Assembly: GCF_002161065.1 (NCBI RefSeq)
Contig: NZ_NFLV01000002.1
Location: forward strand, 124,001-188,000
Reading direction: 5' to 3'
From: Eubacterium sp. An11
GTDB lineage: Bacteria > Bacillota > Clostridia > Lachnospirales > Lachnospiraceae
DNA length: 64,000 nt
In this document: piece by piece, positions 36,686 to 45,061 of the stretch
Numbering within the stretch: position 1 is the first letter of the stretch
Layout: every line of letters begins with the position of its first letter
The notes under the pieces: model-generated
Seen by the model: only the letters and a program-made list of their open reading frames with translations
The model's database searches: none
Told to the model about the DNA's origin: nothing
Position numbers and translations under genes: made by a program

Positions 36686-37501
36686 TTACTTTTTACAGAT
36701 AGTTTCCGGAAAATATTTATTTTTATCTACAAATTGATTTTCTGTTCCATCTATGATGCGCTGCTCCATCTCCGACAAGGACATCTGATTTTCGAAATTT
36801 GCCGCCCCCGGTATTTCCGCTGCATCCGGCATATAACGGTTGACATTTTCTCCTTCTATCAGATAAATACCCTCATAAACATTCACCGGATTATAGATCA
36901 CGTTTTCTTGCTCTGTATCTGCCTCCAAAAACCAGAAATATGTTTTTCCTTCTTCCGGCAGCCAGGCTCCGTCACAGAGAAAACGCACGTAAGTATTGTC
37001 AGGATCTTTCTCCATCTCTTCTCTGAACTCTTCTGCCTTTGGATCATCCTGTTTCTCAAAATATTCCCGGGCCAGTATGTCGCCGCCCAGATTGCTGACA
37101 GTAACAGTATCTCCCTTTTTCATTTCTCCCCGGTAACATTCTTCCACCTGCACTGTGTAATCGGTACCGATGGTCGCCTCATCATTGACCCACGGCCGCC
37201 GCGCCATGACCGTCCCTTTTATAATTATATCGGAGTGGCTCTTCAGCTCTTCCACCGTGCCGCATCTGTACGCGAACTCAAAATCCGAGGATATATCCAG
37301 GATAATATTTTTCTCTTCGGTCCCCGTTTCCGGTGAACCGGCGGCGGCTGTATGGGAAGTATCGGAACTATGTTCCGGAGCAATAGATTCGTTTTTTCCC
37401 TGATGCCTGTCCCGAAAATAGCCACTATAAATCATCACTGCCATAATCAGTACTATCAATGATAAAATAACGCAGGAAACAATCCGTATCATTTTTTTCA
37501 T
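36686..37501 (-). CDS. membrane-anchored extracellular protein of unknown function (beta-barrel/OB-like domain)
   Basis: A 271-residue protein with one N-terminal membrane anchor (about residues 5-27) and a Ser/Thr/Glu linker. The outside domain starts SHSDIIIKGTVMARRPW and continues YTVQVEECYRGEMKKGDTVTVS, a pattern seen in a widespread Firmicutes family of unknown role with an OB-like beta-barrel. No catalytic motif is seen. Its promoter carries a sequence related to the BlaI operators, and it lies directly upstream of blaI, so it may belong to the same response. Confidence 0.7.
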   Translation of the reverse strand: MKKMIRIVSCVILSLIVLIMAVMIYSGYFRDRHQGKNESIAPEHSSDTSHTAAAGSPETGTEEKNIILDISSDFEFAYRCGTVEELKSHSDIIIKGTVMARRPWVNDEATIGTDYTVQVEECYRGEMKKGDTVTVSNLGGDILAREYFEKQDDPKAEEFREEMEKDPDNTYVRFLCDGAWLPEEGKTYFWFLEADTEQENVIYNPVNVYEGIYLIEGENVNRYMPDAAEIPGAANFENQMSLSEMEQRIIDGTENQFVDKNKYFPETICKK

Positions 37502-37531
37502 TTTCGCTCATCCCCTTTTTTGTTTGCGCAT

Positions 37532-37552
37532 TTGTATTCTTTATTTGTAGTA
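37532..37552. promoter_or_regulatory. candidate BlaI operator upstream of the gene at 36686
   Basis: Read on the minus strand: TACTACAA, 8 nt, TACAA. It shares TACTACAA and TACAA, in the same order and near the same spacing, with the dyad at 34020-34044. It starts in the predicted -10 region. Confidence 0.55.
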
Positions 37553-37553
37553 C

Positions 37554-37582
37554 ATTATAACAGACAGAACTCGTACTGGCAA
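37554..37582 (-). promoter_or_regulatory. sigma-A promoter of the gene at 36686
   Basis: On the minus strand TTGCCA (37577-37582), exactly 17 nt, TATAAT (37554-37559). The candidate BlaI site abuts the -10. Confidence 0.7.
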
Positions 37583-37719
37583 GTTCTTTGCAGGGATAGT
37601 GATTTTAATAATATAAAGCAGATTATAAACACTTCCAAATCGATGCTCTTGCATCCGGAAAAAGAAATGCATATAATAATACAGAAGTTAAAATTATTTT
37701 ACAAGAAGGAAGATGCTTT

Positions 37720-38583
37720 ATGAGTCAGAAAAACAAAGGAATTGTGCTGATCATCTGTTCCGCATTCTGTTTCGCACTGATGAATATGATGGTGCGGTTT
37801 GCAGGAGATCTGCCTTCCATTGAGAAGAGTTTTTTCCGGAATTTTGTGGCAGTGTTTTTTGCGTTGATCGCGCTTCGAAGAAGCCACACGCCCATTAAAG
37901 TACCGAAGGGAACGCTGAAACCACTTTTGCTGCGTTCCATTTTCGGCACCATGGGAATCCTGTGCAATTATTACGCCATCGACCATCTGGTGCTGGCAGA
38001 CGCGTCGATTCTCAATAAGCTGTCGCCGTTTTTCGCAATCCTGTTTTCCCTGATTTTATTAAAGGAAAAGGTTCATCCGTTCGCGGCGGTCTGCGTGATC
38101 ACGGCATTTATTGGCAGTCTTTTTATTATCAAGCCGGGACTGGGAATGTTTACGACATCACTGCCGGCCTTCATCGGACTTCTGGGCGGTCTGGGCGCCG
38201 GTATCGCCTATACTTATGTGCGGATTCTCGGGACCCACGGCGTGAAGGGACCGTTTATCGTTCTCTTTTTCTCGGCTTTTTCCTGTCTGGTGACACTGCC
38301 ATACCTGATTTTTGATTTTCATCCCATGAGTCTTTACCAGCTGGGCTGCCTGCTTCTGGCGGGACTGTCTGCCAGCGGAGGACAGTTTACCATCACGGCG
38401 GCATACACCTATGCACCGGCACGAGATATCTCCATCTACGATTATTCGCAGATCATCTTTGCCACTGCGCTGGGATTTATTTTCCTGGGGCAGATTCCGG
38501 ACTATCTGAGTTTCATCGGTTACGGAATTATTATCCTGGCATCGCTGGCCATGTTCATATTCCAGCAGAGACAGAAAGATTGA
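37720..38583 (+). CDS. EamA/DMT-superfamily transporter
   Basis: A 287-residue integral membrane protein with ten predicted helices in two EamA repeats (about 8-140 and 148-283), the topology of drug/metabolite exporters. Typical features are VLADASILNKLSPFFAILFS at the end of the first repeat and YDYSQIIFATALGFIFLGQIPD in the second. The substrate cannot be told; metabolites and amino acids are common. GAAGGAAGATG precedes the start. It is a lone plus-strand gene ending in a hairpin shared with the convergent minus-strand genes. Confidence 0.85.
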   Translation: MSQKNKGIVLIICSAFCFALMNMMVRFAGDLPSIEKSFFRNFVAVFFALIALRRSHTPIKVPKGTLKPLLLRSIFGTMGILCNYYAIDHLVLADASILNKLSPFFAILFSLILLKEKVHPFAAVCVITAFIGSLFIIKPGLGMFTTSLPAFIGLLGGLGAGIAYTYVRILGTHGVKGPFIVLFFSAFSCLVTLPYLIFDFHPMSLYQLGCLLLAGLSASGGQFTITAAYTYAPARDISIYDYSQIIFATALGFIFLGQIPDYLSFIGYGIIILASLAMFIFQQRQKD

Positions 38584-38656
38584 CACCGTCAAAACGAAAT
38601 GCATCACACTGACATGAAATAAAAATATATTACAGATTCCGAACATGCGCATTTCA

Positions 38657-38696
38657 GAAAAAGGGCGAAGCTTCATTTTGGCTTCGCCCTTTTCTC
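38657..38696. terminator. bidirectional intrinsic terminator
   Basis: AAGGGCGAAGC pairs with GCTTCGCCCTT (9-nt loop), with an A-run before and T-run after. It serves the plus-strand DMT transporter and probably the minus-strand genes ending near 38709. Confidence 0.85.
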
Positions 38697-38708
38697 TGTT
38701 CTGGTACT

Positions 38709-38858
38709 TTATTTTTCCGTCTCTTCTTTTCGCCTTTTTTCCTCTTTCCGACGCTTCTTCATATGAAGCTTCGCCTTTTCGTAGATATCATAAGGTTCCT
38801 GGTAACGGGGACTGTAGTCATTATGATATCGTCCTTTTTGATATCGTTCATTTGTCAT
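38709..38858 (-). CDS. small, highly charged protein (putative)
   Basis: 49 residues from ATG 38858, preceded by GGGGGAG at 11 nt. The sequence is Tyr-rich, then almost wholly Lys/Arg/Glu (KKRRKEEKRRKEE). No family recognised. It starts 40 nt downstream of the deacetylase stop and ends at the shared terminator, so it may be the last gene of that transcript. The coding call is tentative. Confidence 0.35.
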   Translation of the reverse strand: MTNERYQKGRYHNDYSPRYQEPYDIYEKAKLHMKKRRKEEKRRKEETEK

Positions 38859-38897
38859 TTCACAAAGTTCTCCCCCGCTGTCCTTTCTTTCATGCAC

Positions 38898-40091
38898 TTA
38901 TTCTGCTGCAGTTGTTGCAGCCGCAGTATCATCATCCTCATCGGCTGTGCTGCCAGAAGCTGTACCGGCTGCTGCGCCGTCCTCATCTCCGGCCGCCGTG
39001 GTTTCCGGCGCTGCCTCTGTGGTAGGATCCGTGCGGTAATGAATGGTTCCCGGATCCAGAGTCTCTCCTCTGGCTGCGTACATCTCGGAGACAGTCACCA
39101 GCTGGTAGCCCTCCGCGATCAAATCCGGCACAAAACGCTCTACCGCATTGATATTATACTCATGGATATCGTGGAGAAGGACCACATCTCCATCGGTGGC
39201 AGTCATGACCATCTTATAGGTGTCATCCGCGTTCTTTGTCTTCCAGTCTTCCGTATCGAGAGACCAGTTCACCGCGCAAAGGCCCTGTTTTTTGGCTTCT
39301 GCCAAAACTTCTTTATTGATAGCTCCGTATGGCGGACGCATCAGTATCGGCGCTACACCGGTAGCCTTTTTAATGGCGTCCACGGATTCCTGAATCTCAT
39401 TGGTCAACTCAGAACCGGACAAAGTCGTAAGCTGCTTATGGCTCTGGGTGTGAGTTCCCACTTCCATGCCCAGCTCATATTCTCTCTGGACAGTTTCCGG
39501 ATAGTAGCCGGCATTTTCTCCAAGACAGAAGAAAGTAGCCTTGGCATAATTGTCTTCAAAGACATCAAGAATCTTATTTGTGGTATCCGGATTCGGACCG
39601 TCATCCATGGTGATGGCCACCATCGGTTTGGACGGATCAATTTCCGGATAAATTCTCAGTTCAAAAGTCGTGGAAAGATCAGAACCGTCCGTCGTTTTCG
39701 CCGTCACTTCCACGGTATGTTTCGCACTGTTTTCTGCCGGTGTCAAAACGCCATCCTCGGATACGGACACCAGCCCCTCTTCACTGCAGCTCCATTCCAG
39801 CTTCGTGTTGGTAGCGTTTTTCGGCTCATAGGAGATATCCAGCTGCATGGTTTCTCCCACACGGATGTTGGTAGCCGGTGCTCCCACGGATAAATCCGTG
39901 ATCGGCACACTGTTGTCCGCTTCCTCTTCTATATTCTTCTCTGACTGCTGACCAGAACCTCCTGTGCTCAGATCATCGGTGGATGACGTTCCGGTCAGTC
40001 TCTTTAAGATGGAAAAAATGCCGCATAACAAAACGACGACTATTACCAGAACCACCGCATACTGCAAATATTTCATTACACCTTTTTTCAT
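38898..40091 (-). CDS. membrane-anchored polysaccharide deacetylase (NodB family) with Ig-like domain
   Basis: A 397-residue protein. It has one N-terminal membrane anchor (about 10-30), then a bacterial Ig-like (Big_2) domain at about 62-150 (VGETMQLDISYEPKNATNTK and the SEDGVLTP turn). The NodB deacetylase domain at about 155-345 has the metal site in TMDDGPNPDT and HTQSHKQL, the RPPYG motif and LLHDIHEYN. The C-terminal 45 residues are Ala/Thr/Glu/Asp only. It probably removes N-acetyl groups from peptidoglycan or another wall glycan. AGGAGG precedes the ATG. Confidence 0.92.
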   Translation of the reverse strand: MKKGVMKYLQYAVVLVIVVVLLCGIFSILKRLTGTSSTDDLSTGGSGQQSEKNIEEEADNSVPITDLSVGAPATNIRVGETMQLDISYEPKNATNTKLEWSCSEEGLVSVSEDGVLTPAENSAKHTVEVTAKTTDGSDLSTTFELRIYPEIDPSKPMVAITMDDGPNPDTTNKILDVFEDNYAKATFFCLGENAGYYPETVQREYELGMEVGTHTQSHKQLTTLSGSELTNEIQESVDAIKKATGVAPILMRPPYGAINKEVLAEAKKQGLCAVNWSLDTEDWKTKNADDTYKMVMTATDGDVVLLHDIHEYNINAVERFVPDLIAEGYQLVTVSEMYAARGETLDPGTIHYRTDPTTEAAPETTAAGDEDGAAAGTASGSTADEDDDTAAATTAAE

Positions 40092-40175
40092 ATTAACCTC
40101 CTGAACATACCGCTGTTCTTATGTTCTCTTTATAATCTGTTCCAAACACCACAAAACAGGTACTCTGGATAAAAG

Positions 40176-40207
40176 TAAAAAGCGAAAATCAAGGATTGAT
40201 TTTCGCC
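40176..40207 (-). terminator. intrinsic terminator after efp
   Basis: On the minus strand GGCGAAAATCA pairs with TGATTTTCGCT (loop ATCCT), followed by TTTTTACTTTT. It lies 30 nt past the efp stop. Confidence 0.8.
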
Positions 40208-40235
40208 TGTATGTGTTTCTCTTTACATGTAAAAA

Positions 40236-40793
40236 TTATACTCTTGATAAGTATTCTCCGGTTCTTGTATCAATCTTTAACTTGTCACCAAGATTAACAA
40301 AGAGCGGTACGTATACGACTGCGCCAGTCTCTACAGTACATGGTTTGGTTGCGCCGGTTGCTGTGTTGCCTTTCTCTCCCGGCTCGCATTCTGTAACTTC
40401 CAGTTCCACGAACATTGGCGGTTCCACTGCGAAAATCTCTCCGTTGTGGGAAACCATTGTCACGTTATCGTTCTCACGAACAAACTTCAGGGCATCACCA
40501 ATGGCATCCTGATTAAGACCAATCTGATCAAATGTCTCTCCGTCCATGAAATAATATAAGTCACCGTCTGTATATAAATACTGCATCTCTTTTCTCTCGA
40601 TATGCGCCTGCGGGAACTTCTCAGTCGGACGGAAGGTCTTCTCAACAACACCGCCGCTCTTGATGTTCTTCATCTTCGTTCTTACGAAGGCTGCTCCCTT
40701 TCCAGGTTTTACATGCTGAAATTCAACAATCTGATATACATTTCCTTCTACTTCAATGGTCAAGCCGTTCTTAAAATCGCCTGCAGAAATCAT
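40236..40793 (-). CDS. efp: translation elongation factor P
   Basis: Relieves ribosome stalling at consecutive prolines. 185 residues in three beta-barrel domains starting [17 protein letters not shown]. The domain I tip loop [12 protein letters not shown] carries the lysine that is modified in many bacteria. The C-terminal signature appears as [13 protein letters not shown]. Length is exactly that of the family. It is followed by its own terminator; AGGAGG lies upstream. Confidence 0.97.
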   Translation of the reverse strand: MISAGDFKNGLTIEVEGNVYQIVEFQHVKPGKGAAFVRTKMKNIKSGGVVEKTFRPTEKFPQAHIERKEMQYLYTDGDLYYFMDGETFDQIGLNQDAIGDALKFVRENDNVTMVSHNGEIFAVEPPMFVELEVTECEPGEKGNTATGATKPCTVETGAVVYVPLFVNLGDKLKIDTRTGEYLSRV

Positions 40794-40856
40794 ATCTGAA
40801 ATCCTCCTTACAACTGTTCTAAATCATTCTTACAACTCATTTTATAATAAAAGACC

Positions 40857-41372
40857 CTATTTTTCAACTCTTTTTTTCTTAAGAGTTCTAAAATAGAAAT
40901 GAAGAACGATTTTTTCCAGATATCGTTTGAGGACAATCTGTATTTCTTCCTTCGGATGAATAGGTCCCACCAGAATCGTGTAGATACCGGCACGTTTTGC
41001 TCCGAGAACATCTGTGAATATCTGATCGCCCACAAAAAGCGTGTTCTCTTTTCTCGTTCCCATCCGCCGGATTCCTTCTGTATATCCCTTCGGCAGAGGT
41101 TTTCCCGCCTTATAAATGTACATGGAATCCACCTGCTCACAGAAACTTTTCACCCGCGGCTCCTTATTGTTGGAGATAAGGCAGGTCTTAAAGCCCAGAG
41201 CATGAAGCCGCCGGAACAGCTCTATGGCGCGTTCATCCGCCGGCGCTCCGTGGGGAACGAGGGTATTGTCGATATCAAAAAGGATGCCCCGAAAGCCCTG
41301 TTCATATAACTGCTCAAAATTAATTTCATAGGTAGATTTTTGATATTTGTCAGGATATAGTGATTCAAACAT
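40857..41372 (-). CDS. YqeG-family HAD-type phosphatase
   Basis: A 171-residue HAD-superfamily (subclass IIIA) protein: the nucleophile motif is FDIDNTLVPHGAP (about 31-43), motif II SNNKEPRV, and GDQIFTDVLGAKRAGI is motif III/IV. Related proteins act as phosphatidylglycerophosphatase (PgpA/Gep4-like) or as phosphatases of unknown target; the sequence does not decide. It lies 63 nt upstream of efp and 77 nt downstream of sigK on the same strand. Confidence 0.88.
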   Translation of the reverse strand: MFESLYPDKYQKSTYEINFEQLYEQGFRGILFDIDNTLVPHGAPADERAIELFRRLHALGFKTCLISNNKEPRVKSFCEQVDSMYIYKAGKPLPKGYTEGIRRMGTRKENTLFVGDQIFTDVLGAKRAGIYTILVGPIHPKEEIQIVLKRYLEKIVLHFYFRTLKKKRVEK

Positions 41373-41449
41373 AATTTTCTCCTAAATTATTGTGGCTGCC
41401 TGACAAGGCAGATACAGCCTTTTTGTACGGCCGTTCCTCATTCTCACAG

Positions 41450-42079
41450 TCACATCCGCTCCTCATAACACTCTTTCAGCTTCTGAAGCGCCCGCTTCTC
41501 AATACGGCTCACGTAAGAACGGGAAATGCCAAGTTCCGCCGCCACCTCTTTCTGAGTACGCGGCTCTCCTCCCATGAGGCCATAACGTTTTATGATGATC
41601 TCCTTTTCCCTCGGATCTGAAAGACGATCCACCATCCCGCCAAGCTGTCCGAGATAATGCCTGTGGATAAACTGCTCGATCATGGCCGCCTCATCCGTAC
41701 AGATGATATCCAGAAGGCTGATGTGATTCCCCTCCTGGTCCGTCCCGATGGGCTCGTAAAGAGAAACCTCTCTGAGAAGCTTTTTTTCCTGCCGGAGCAT
41801 CATGAGAAGCTCATTTTCTATGCATCTTGCGGCGTAGGTCACCAGACGGCCGCCTTTCTTTTCATCAAAGGTGTTGACGGCCTTTATGAGGCCGATGGTT
41901 CCGATTGAAATCAAATCATCCAGGTCCCGGTCCTGAGAGTTATACTTCTTCACGATATGCGCTACCAGTCTCAGATTATGTTCAATCAGCTTTTCTTTCG
42001 CTGTCTCATCTCCATCACGGTACATTTTCAGATACTTTCTCTCTTCCTCTGCCTTCAAAGGCTTCTTGAATGACCGCAT
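41450..42079 (-). CDS. sigK: RNA polymerase sigma-K factor (mother-cell sporulation sigma), without pro-sequence
   Basis: 209 residues. Region 2 has KEKLIEHNLRLVAHIVKKY and DLDDLISIGTIGLIKAVNTF, the sigma-K/sigma-E type core-binding and -10-recognition helices. Region 4 has EVAAELGISRSYVSRIEKRALQKL. In Bacillus, sigma-K is made as a proprotein with about 20 extra N-terminal residues; here an in-frame TAA stands nine codons before ATG 42079, which has its own GGAG, so no pro-sequence exists. The gene is unbroken, with no skin-type insertion. It directs late mother-cell genes of spore formation. Confidence 0.92.
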   Translation of the reverse strand: MRSFKKPLKAEEERKYLKMYRDGDETAKEKLIEHNLRLVAHIVKKYNSQDRDLDDLISIGTIGLIKAVNTFDEKKGGRLVTYAARCIENELLMMLRQEKKLLREVSLYEPIGTDQEGNHISLLDIICTDEAAMIEQFIHRHYLGQLGGMVDRLSDPREKEIIIKRYGLMGGEPRTQKEVAAELGISRSYVSRIEKRALQKLKECYEERM

Positions 42080-42238
42080 GTAAAGCTCCGAAACCCGTGT
42101 TCCTTATCAGTATATGCCGCACAGGATGGACACTGTTCCACATTTTCTGTTCATTTTCTGCCGGCGGTTTTTCGTCCGCCAGACAGTTTTCCCCGTCTGC
42201 CAGATACACGGGCAGACAGGCCGCCTGTGCGCCGGCAG

Positions 42239-43462
42239 CTATTCTTTCCGACGGAGCAGCCATCCTTCTTTGAGGGGCTCTCCGAAATCGATCCATATCT
42301 CCTGTTTCGGATGTGGAGCGGATTCCACCGGCTGACGGTTCTCATCTTCCATGGCAAGAACCTTCCGCTCAAGGTTTGTCCCGTCAGGAAGCATGATTTC
42401 AATTTCTTCCCCGACAGAAAATTTATTTCTCTGATAGATCTTTACAAACCCTCTCTCGTCTGTCTCCTGGACAATGCCAATATAAGTGTATTCTTTGATG
42501 TAAGTGTTAGCATCGTAAATCTGGGCATTTTCATCCGTTTTACCATAATAAAATCCCGTGGTAAACTGCCGGTAAGTACATTTAGCGATCTCCTCCCGGT
42601 AATAATCGAGATTCTGCTGATAAAGTTCCGGTGATTTCCGGTAATCATCGATGGCTCTCCGGTACGTTCTTGTAACTGCCGCCACATAGAGGGCCGTTTT
42701 CATTCTGCCTTCAATCTTGAAGCTGTCCACACCGGCTTCAATGAGATCCGGCACATGCTCGATCATGCACAGATCCTTGGAATTGAAAATGTACGTGCCC
42801 CTCTCATTTTCCTCTACCGGCAAAAACTCTCCCGGCCGGCTTTCTTCCATGACATAGTATTTCCAGCGGCATGGATGGGTACAGGCGCCCATATTGGCGT
42901 TGCGTCCGGTAAAATAGCTGCTGAGCAGGCAACGTCCGGAATGGGAAATGCACATGGCACCGTGTACAAAAGCTTCAATCTCCATCTCCTCCGGGATGTG
43001 CTCCCGTATCTCCTTCAACTCATAAAGGGACAGTTCCCTGGCCGCTACCACCCGGCTGGCCCCCTGAGCATACCAGAAATTATACGTGGCGTAGTTGGTG
43101 CTGTTGGCCTGAGTGCTGATATGCACATCGATCTCCGGGCACACTTCCCGTGCAATGGTAAACACGCCCGGATCTGAAATAATCAGCGCATCCGGCTCCA
43201 TGGCTTTTAACTCTGTAAAATACTCCCGGATGCCTTTCAAATCTCCGTTGTGAGCCACAATGTTCGCCGTGACATACACTTTCACACCGCGGCTGTAGGC
43301 AAACCGGATGCCTTCCTCCATATCTTCTTTCGGAAAATTCTTCGCTTTGGCGCGAAGCCCGTACATTTCTCCTCCGATGTACACTGCGTCCGCCCCGTAA
43401 AGAACCGCAGTCTTTAACACTTCCAGACTGCTGGCTGGTATCAGTAACTCTGTATTTCTCAT
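42239..43462 (-). CDS. trhP: U32-family peptidase-like protein (TrhP type, tRNA U34 hydroxylation)
   Basis: A 407-residue protein of the U32 family: TIM-barrel start MRNTELLIPASSLEVLKTAV, the signature region EAFVHGAMCISHSGRCLLSSYFTGR, and a cysteine set around ACTHPCRWKY, with DLCMIEHVPDLIEAGVDSFKIEGRMK next. In Bacillus the homologues YrrN/YrrO (TrhP1/TrhP2) act in making 5-hydroxyuridine at tRNA position 34. The adjacent O-methyltransferase (TrmR-like) supports this. ATG 43462 has GGAGG upstream; the frame to 43513 lacks a better start. Confidence 0.85.
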   Translation of the reverse strand: MRNTELLIPASSLEVLKTAVLYGADAVYIGGEMYGLRAKAKNFPKEDMEEGIRFAYSRGVKVYVTANIVAHNGDLKGIREYFTELKAMEPDALIISDPGVFTIAREVCPEIDVHISTQANSTNYATYNFWYAQGASRVVAARELSLYELKEIREHIPEEMEIEAFVHGAMCISHSGRCLLSSYFTGRNANMGACTHPCRWKYYVMEESRPGEFLPVEENERGTYIFNSKDLCMIEHVPDLIEAGVDSFKIEGRMKTALYVAAVTRTYRRAIDDYRKSPELYQQNLDYYREEIAKCTYRQFTTGFYYGKTDENAQIYDANTYIKEYTYIGIVQETDERGFVKIYQRNKFSVGEEIEIMLPDGTNLERKVLAMEDENRQPVESAPHPKQEIWIDFGEPLKEGWLLRRKE

Positions 43463-43556
43463 ATTTTCCTCCGTTTTCAGACGGCCGCCATTTCCTGTGG
43501 CATTCTGCCGCATCGCTGTGCAATCACTGTCTTCTGCCGCTCTGTGGCAACATCTG

Positions 43557-44201
43557 TTATTTCTTCACACTGATGGTCATGCCGTCCCCCGTCTCCAGTA
43601 TGACGGTATCCAATGTATCATTATGCGTCAGGGCAAATAAATATTCCCGCATCCTGCTGTGAATGGTATGGTTTCTTCTGCGGATGCCGTACCGGGATTC
43701 AAAAATATCCCCATCCTGCAGCACGTTGTCCGAGATCAAAACCCCGTCCTTTGGCAGCAGCCGCAGAACATCCGGCAGAAAATGTATATACTGTCCCTTG
43801 GCAGCATCCATAAATATAAAATCATAACTGTCGTCAAGCTTTTTCAGCCAGTCGGCAGCATCCCCTTCCAGCAGCGTGATGCGCTCCTCCATCCCTGCCA
43901 TGGCAATATTCGCCTTTGCCCGCGCAATGCGGGGCGGATAATTCTCAATGGTGGTGATCTTAGTGGAGGAAGGAGTATTTTCACCCATAAAAACCGAAGA
44001 AAATCCTATGGCTGCACCAACCTCAAGAATCTTCTCCGGTTTTTTCATCTGCAATACTATTCTAAGTAACTCCCGGGTTTCTCTCCGAATCACGGGAACA
44101 CGGTCCCGGACAGCCTCCGCCTCAATAGCTTTTAAACTGTCTGAACCTCTGTCCACGCTGAAGGAACGGATGAAATCCAGAACACGCTCTCTATCCATCA
44201 T
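43557..44201 (-). CDS. trmR: SAM-dependent O-methyltransferase (TrmR/YrrM type)
   Basis: A 214-residue class I methyltransferase of the catechol-O-methyltransferase-like group: SAM motif I EVGAAIGFSSVFMGEN, the acidic GDAADWL, and the metal site FMDAAKGQY plus ISDNVLQDG. The Bacillus homologue methylates 5-hydroxyuridine-34 of tRNA to 5-methoxyuridine. Its place directly upstream of the U32 gene and overlapping an MltG-like gene (4 nt, 44198-44201) mirrors yrrL-yrrM-yrrN-yrrO of Bacillus. Confidence 0.85.
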   Translation of the reverse strand: MMDRERVLDFIRSFSVDRGSDSLKAIEAEAVRDRVPVIRRETRELLRIVLQMKKPEKILEVGAAIGFSSVFMGENTPSSTKITTIENYPPRIARAKANIAMAGMEERITLLEGDAADWLKKLDDSYDFIFMDAAKGQYIHFLPDVLRLLPKDGVLISDNVLQDGDIFESRYGIRRRNHTIHSRMREYLFALTHNDTLDTVILETGDGMTISVKK

Positions 44202-44566
44202 CCCTCGTCCTGCTCTCCTTTATGCGTCAGTGTGGCAAGAATCTCCGACGGCCGCTGGGAAGAATTTATGACATATTCTCCCGCCTGGATATTTTTATAT
44301 CCTTCGGAGCAGCGAAGCGCCGCCGCAAAAATATAGGCATTGTTGATAATGTCCTTGCTGGCCAGGTCCTTTCCTATCTCCAGAAGAGATTCGTCCTCCG
44401 TCACCGTGAGAACCATCTCCTTAGCCACTTCCGGACTGTCCTTGGCCTTATCGGAAAAAATCTGATAACCCACCTGCCGCATCTGTACAAACAAATAAAC
44501 GAGAAGGAGTGCGATAAAAATGTAAAATAAGGCCTTCACGATAAATCGGATTACTTTATTTGCCAT
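44198..44566 (-). CDS. MltG-like membrane protein reduced to the N-terminal domain
   Basis: A 122-residue protein with one membrane segment (about 8-27) and an outside domain: MVLTVTEDESLLEIGKDLAS, then a segment of the YIFAAALRCSEGYKNIQAGEY type and a RPSEILATLTHKG ending. This is the pattern of the LysM-like N-terminal part of MltG (YceG). The catalytic lytic-transglycosylase domain with its glutamate is entirely absent, and the stop codon overlaps the next gene, leaving no room for it. Bacillus has full-length mltG (yrrL) at the same place. It may be a wall-binding relic or a regulator. Confidence 0.75.
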   Translation of the reverse strand: MANKVIRFIVKALFYIFIALLLVYLFVQMRQVGYQIFSDKAKDSPEVAKEMVLTVTEDESLLEIGKDLASKDIINNAYIFAAALRCSEGYKNIQAGEYVINSSQRPSEILATLTHKGEQDEG

Positions 44567-44598
44567 AGTATCTGCTCCTTCCCGTATCTTATGCTTCT

Positions 44599-44985
44599 TT
44601 ATTCTTCGTCCATATAGGAAATATCCAGGTCTATCTCTTTGTACAGTACATCATAGACCTTCCGGAGCAGCTTGCACACCGCCTGCTCCGATGTGAGAAA
44701 ATCCATGACCACAGATTCCATGAGAATATTTTTATATTCTTTCTGCAGTTCCTCTGTTTTGTCGTCATAGTCTTCTGTATCGCTCAGTATCTGCAGCTGC
44801 AGATTCCGCCGCCGGAACACATTCAGCTGACTGTAAAGATCCGGCCGCTCTTTGAGCTTCGCAAGATCTCTGCAGTAATTCTGATAACTTTCTGTCCTTT
44901 TCAAAAGAGCTGTAAGCTCCCTGGTCCCGTCCAGAATCTCCGTCAGTTCCGGAAATATTTCCTCTTCCTTTTCTTCTGTTCCCAT
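44599..44985 (-). CDS. YlbF-family protein
   Basis: A 128-residue, mostly helical acidic protein of the YlbF/YmcA (Com_YlbF, DUF964) family. Bacillus relatives form a complex that helps RNase Y process mRNAs and influence sporulation and competence. Its position directly after RNase J (on the same strand, 76 nt apart) fits an RNA-decay role, by inference. No cysteine cluster for the iron-sulfur centre of the Bacillus complex is obvious beyond C38 and C103. Confidence 0.75.
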   Translation of the reverse strand: MGTEEKEEEIFPELTEILDGTRELTALLKRTESYQNYCRDLAKLKERPDLYSQLNVFRRRNLQLQILSDTEDYDDKTEELQKEYKNILMESVVMDFLTSEQAVCKLLRKVYDVLYKEIDLDISYMDEE

Positions 44986-45061
44986 GGGTCTGCGCCTTTC
45001 TGCCTGATCTGCATGTCCATTGACTGCACAGCCGCATATTTTGCTAACTGTACAGTGCTGG

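Noticed and set aside
38763-39893. A 376-codon plus-strand open frame opposite the polysaccharide deacetylase
   Set aside because: Antisense to a clear NodB-domain gene and lacks signals.
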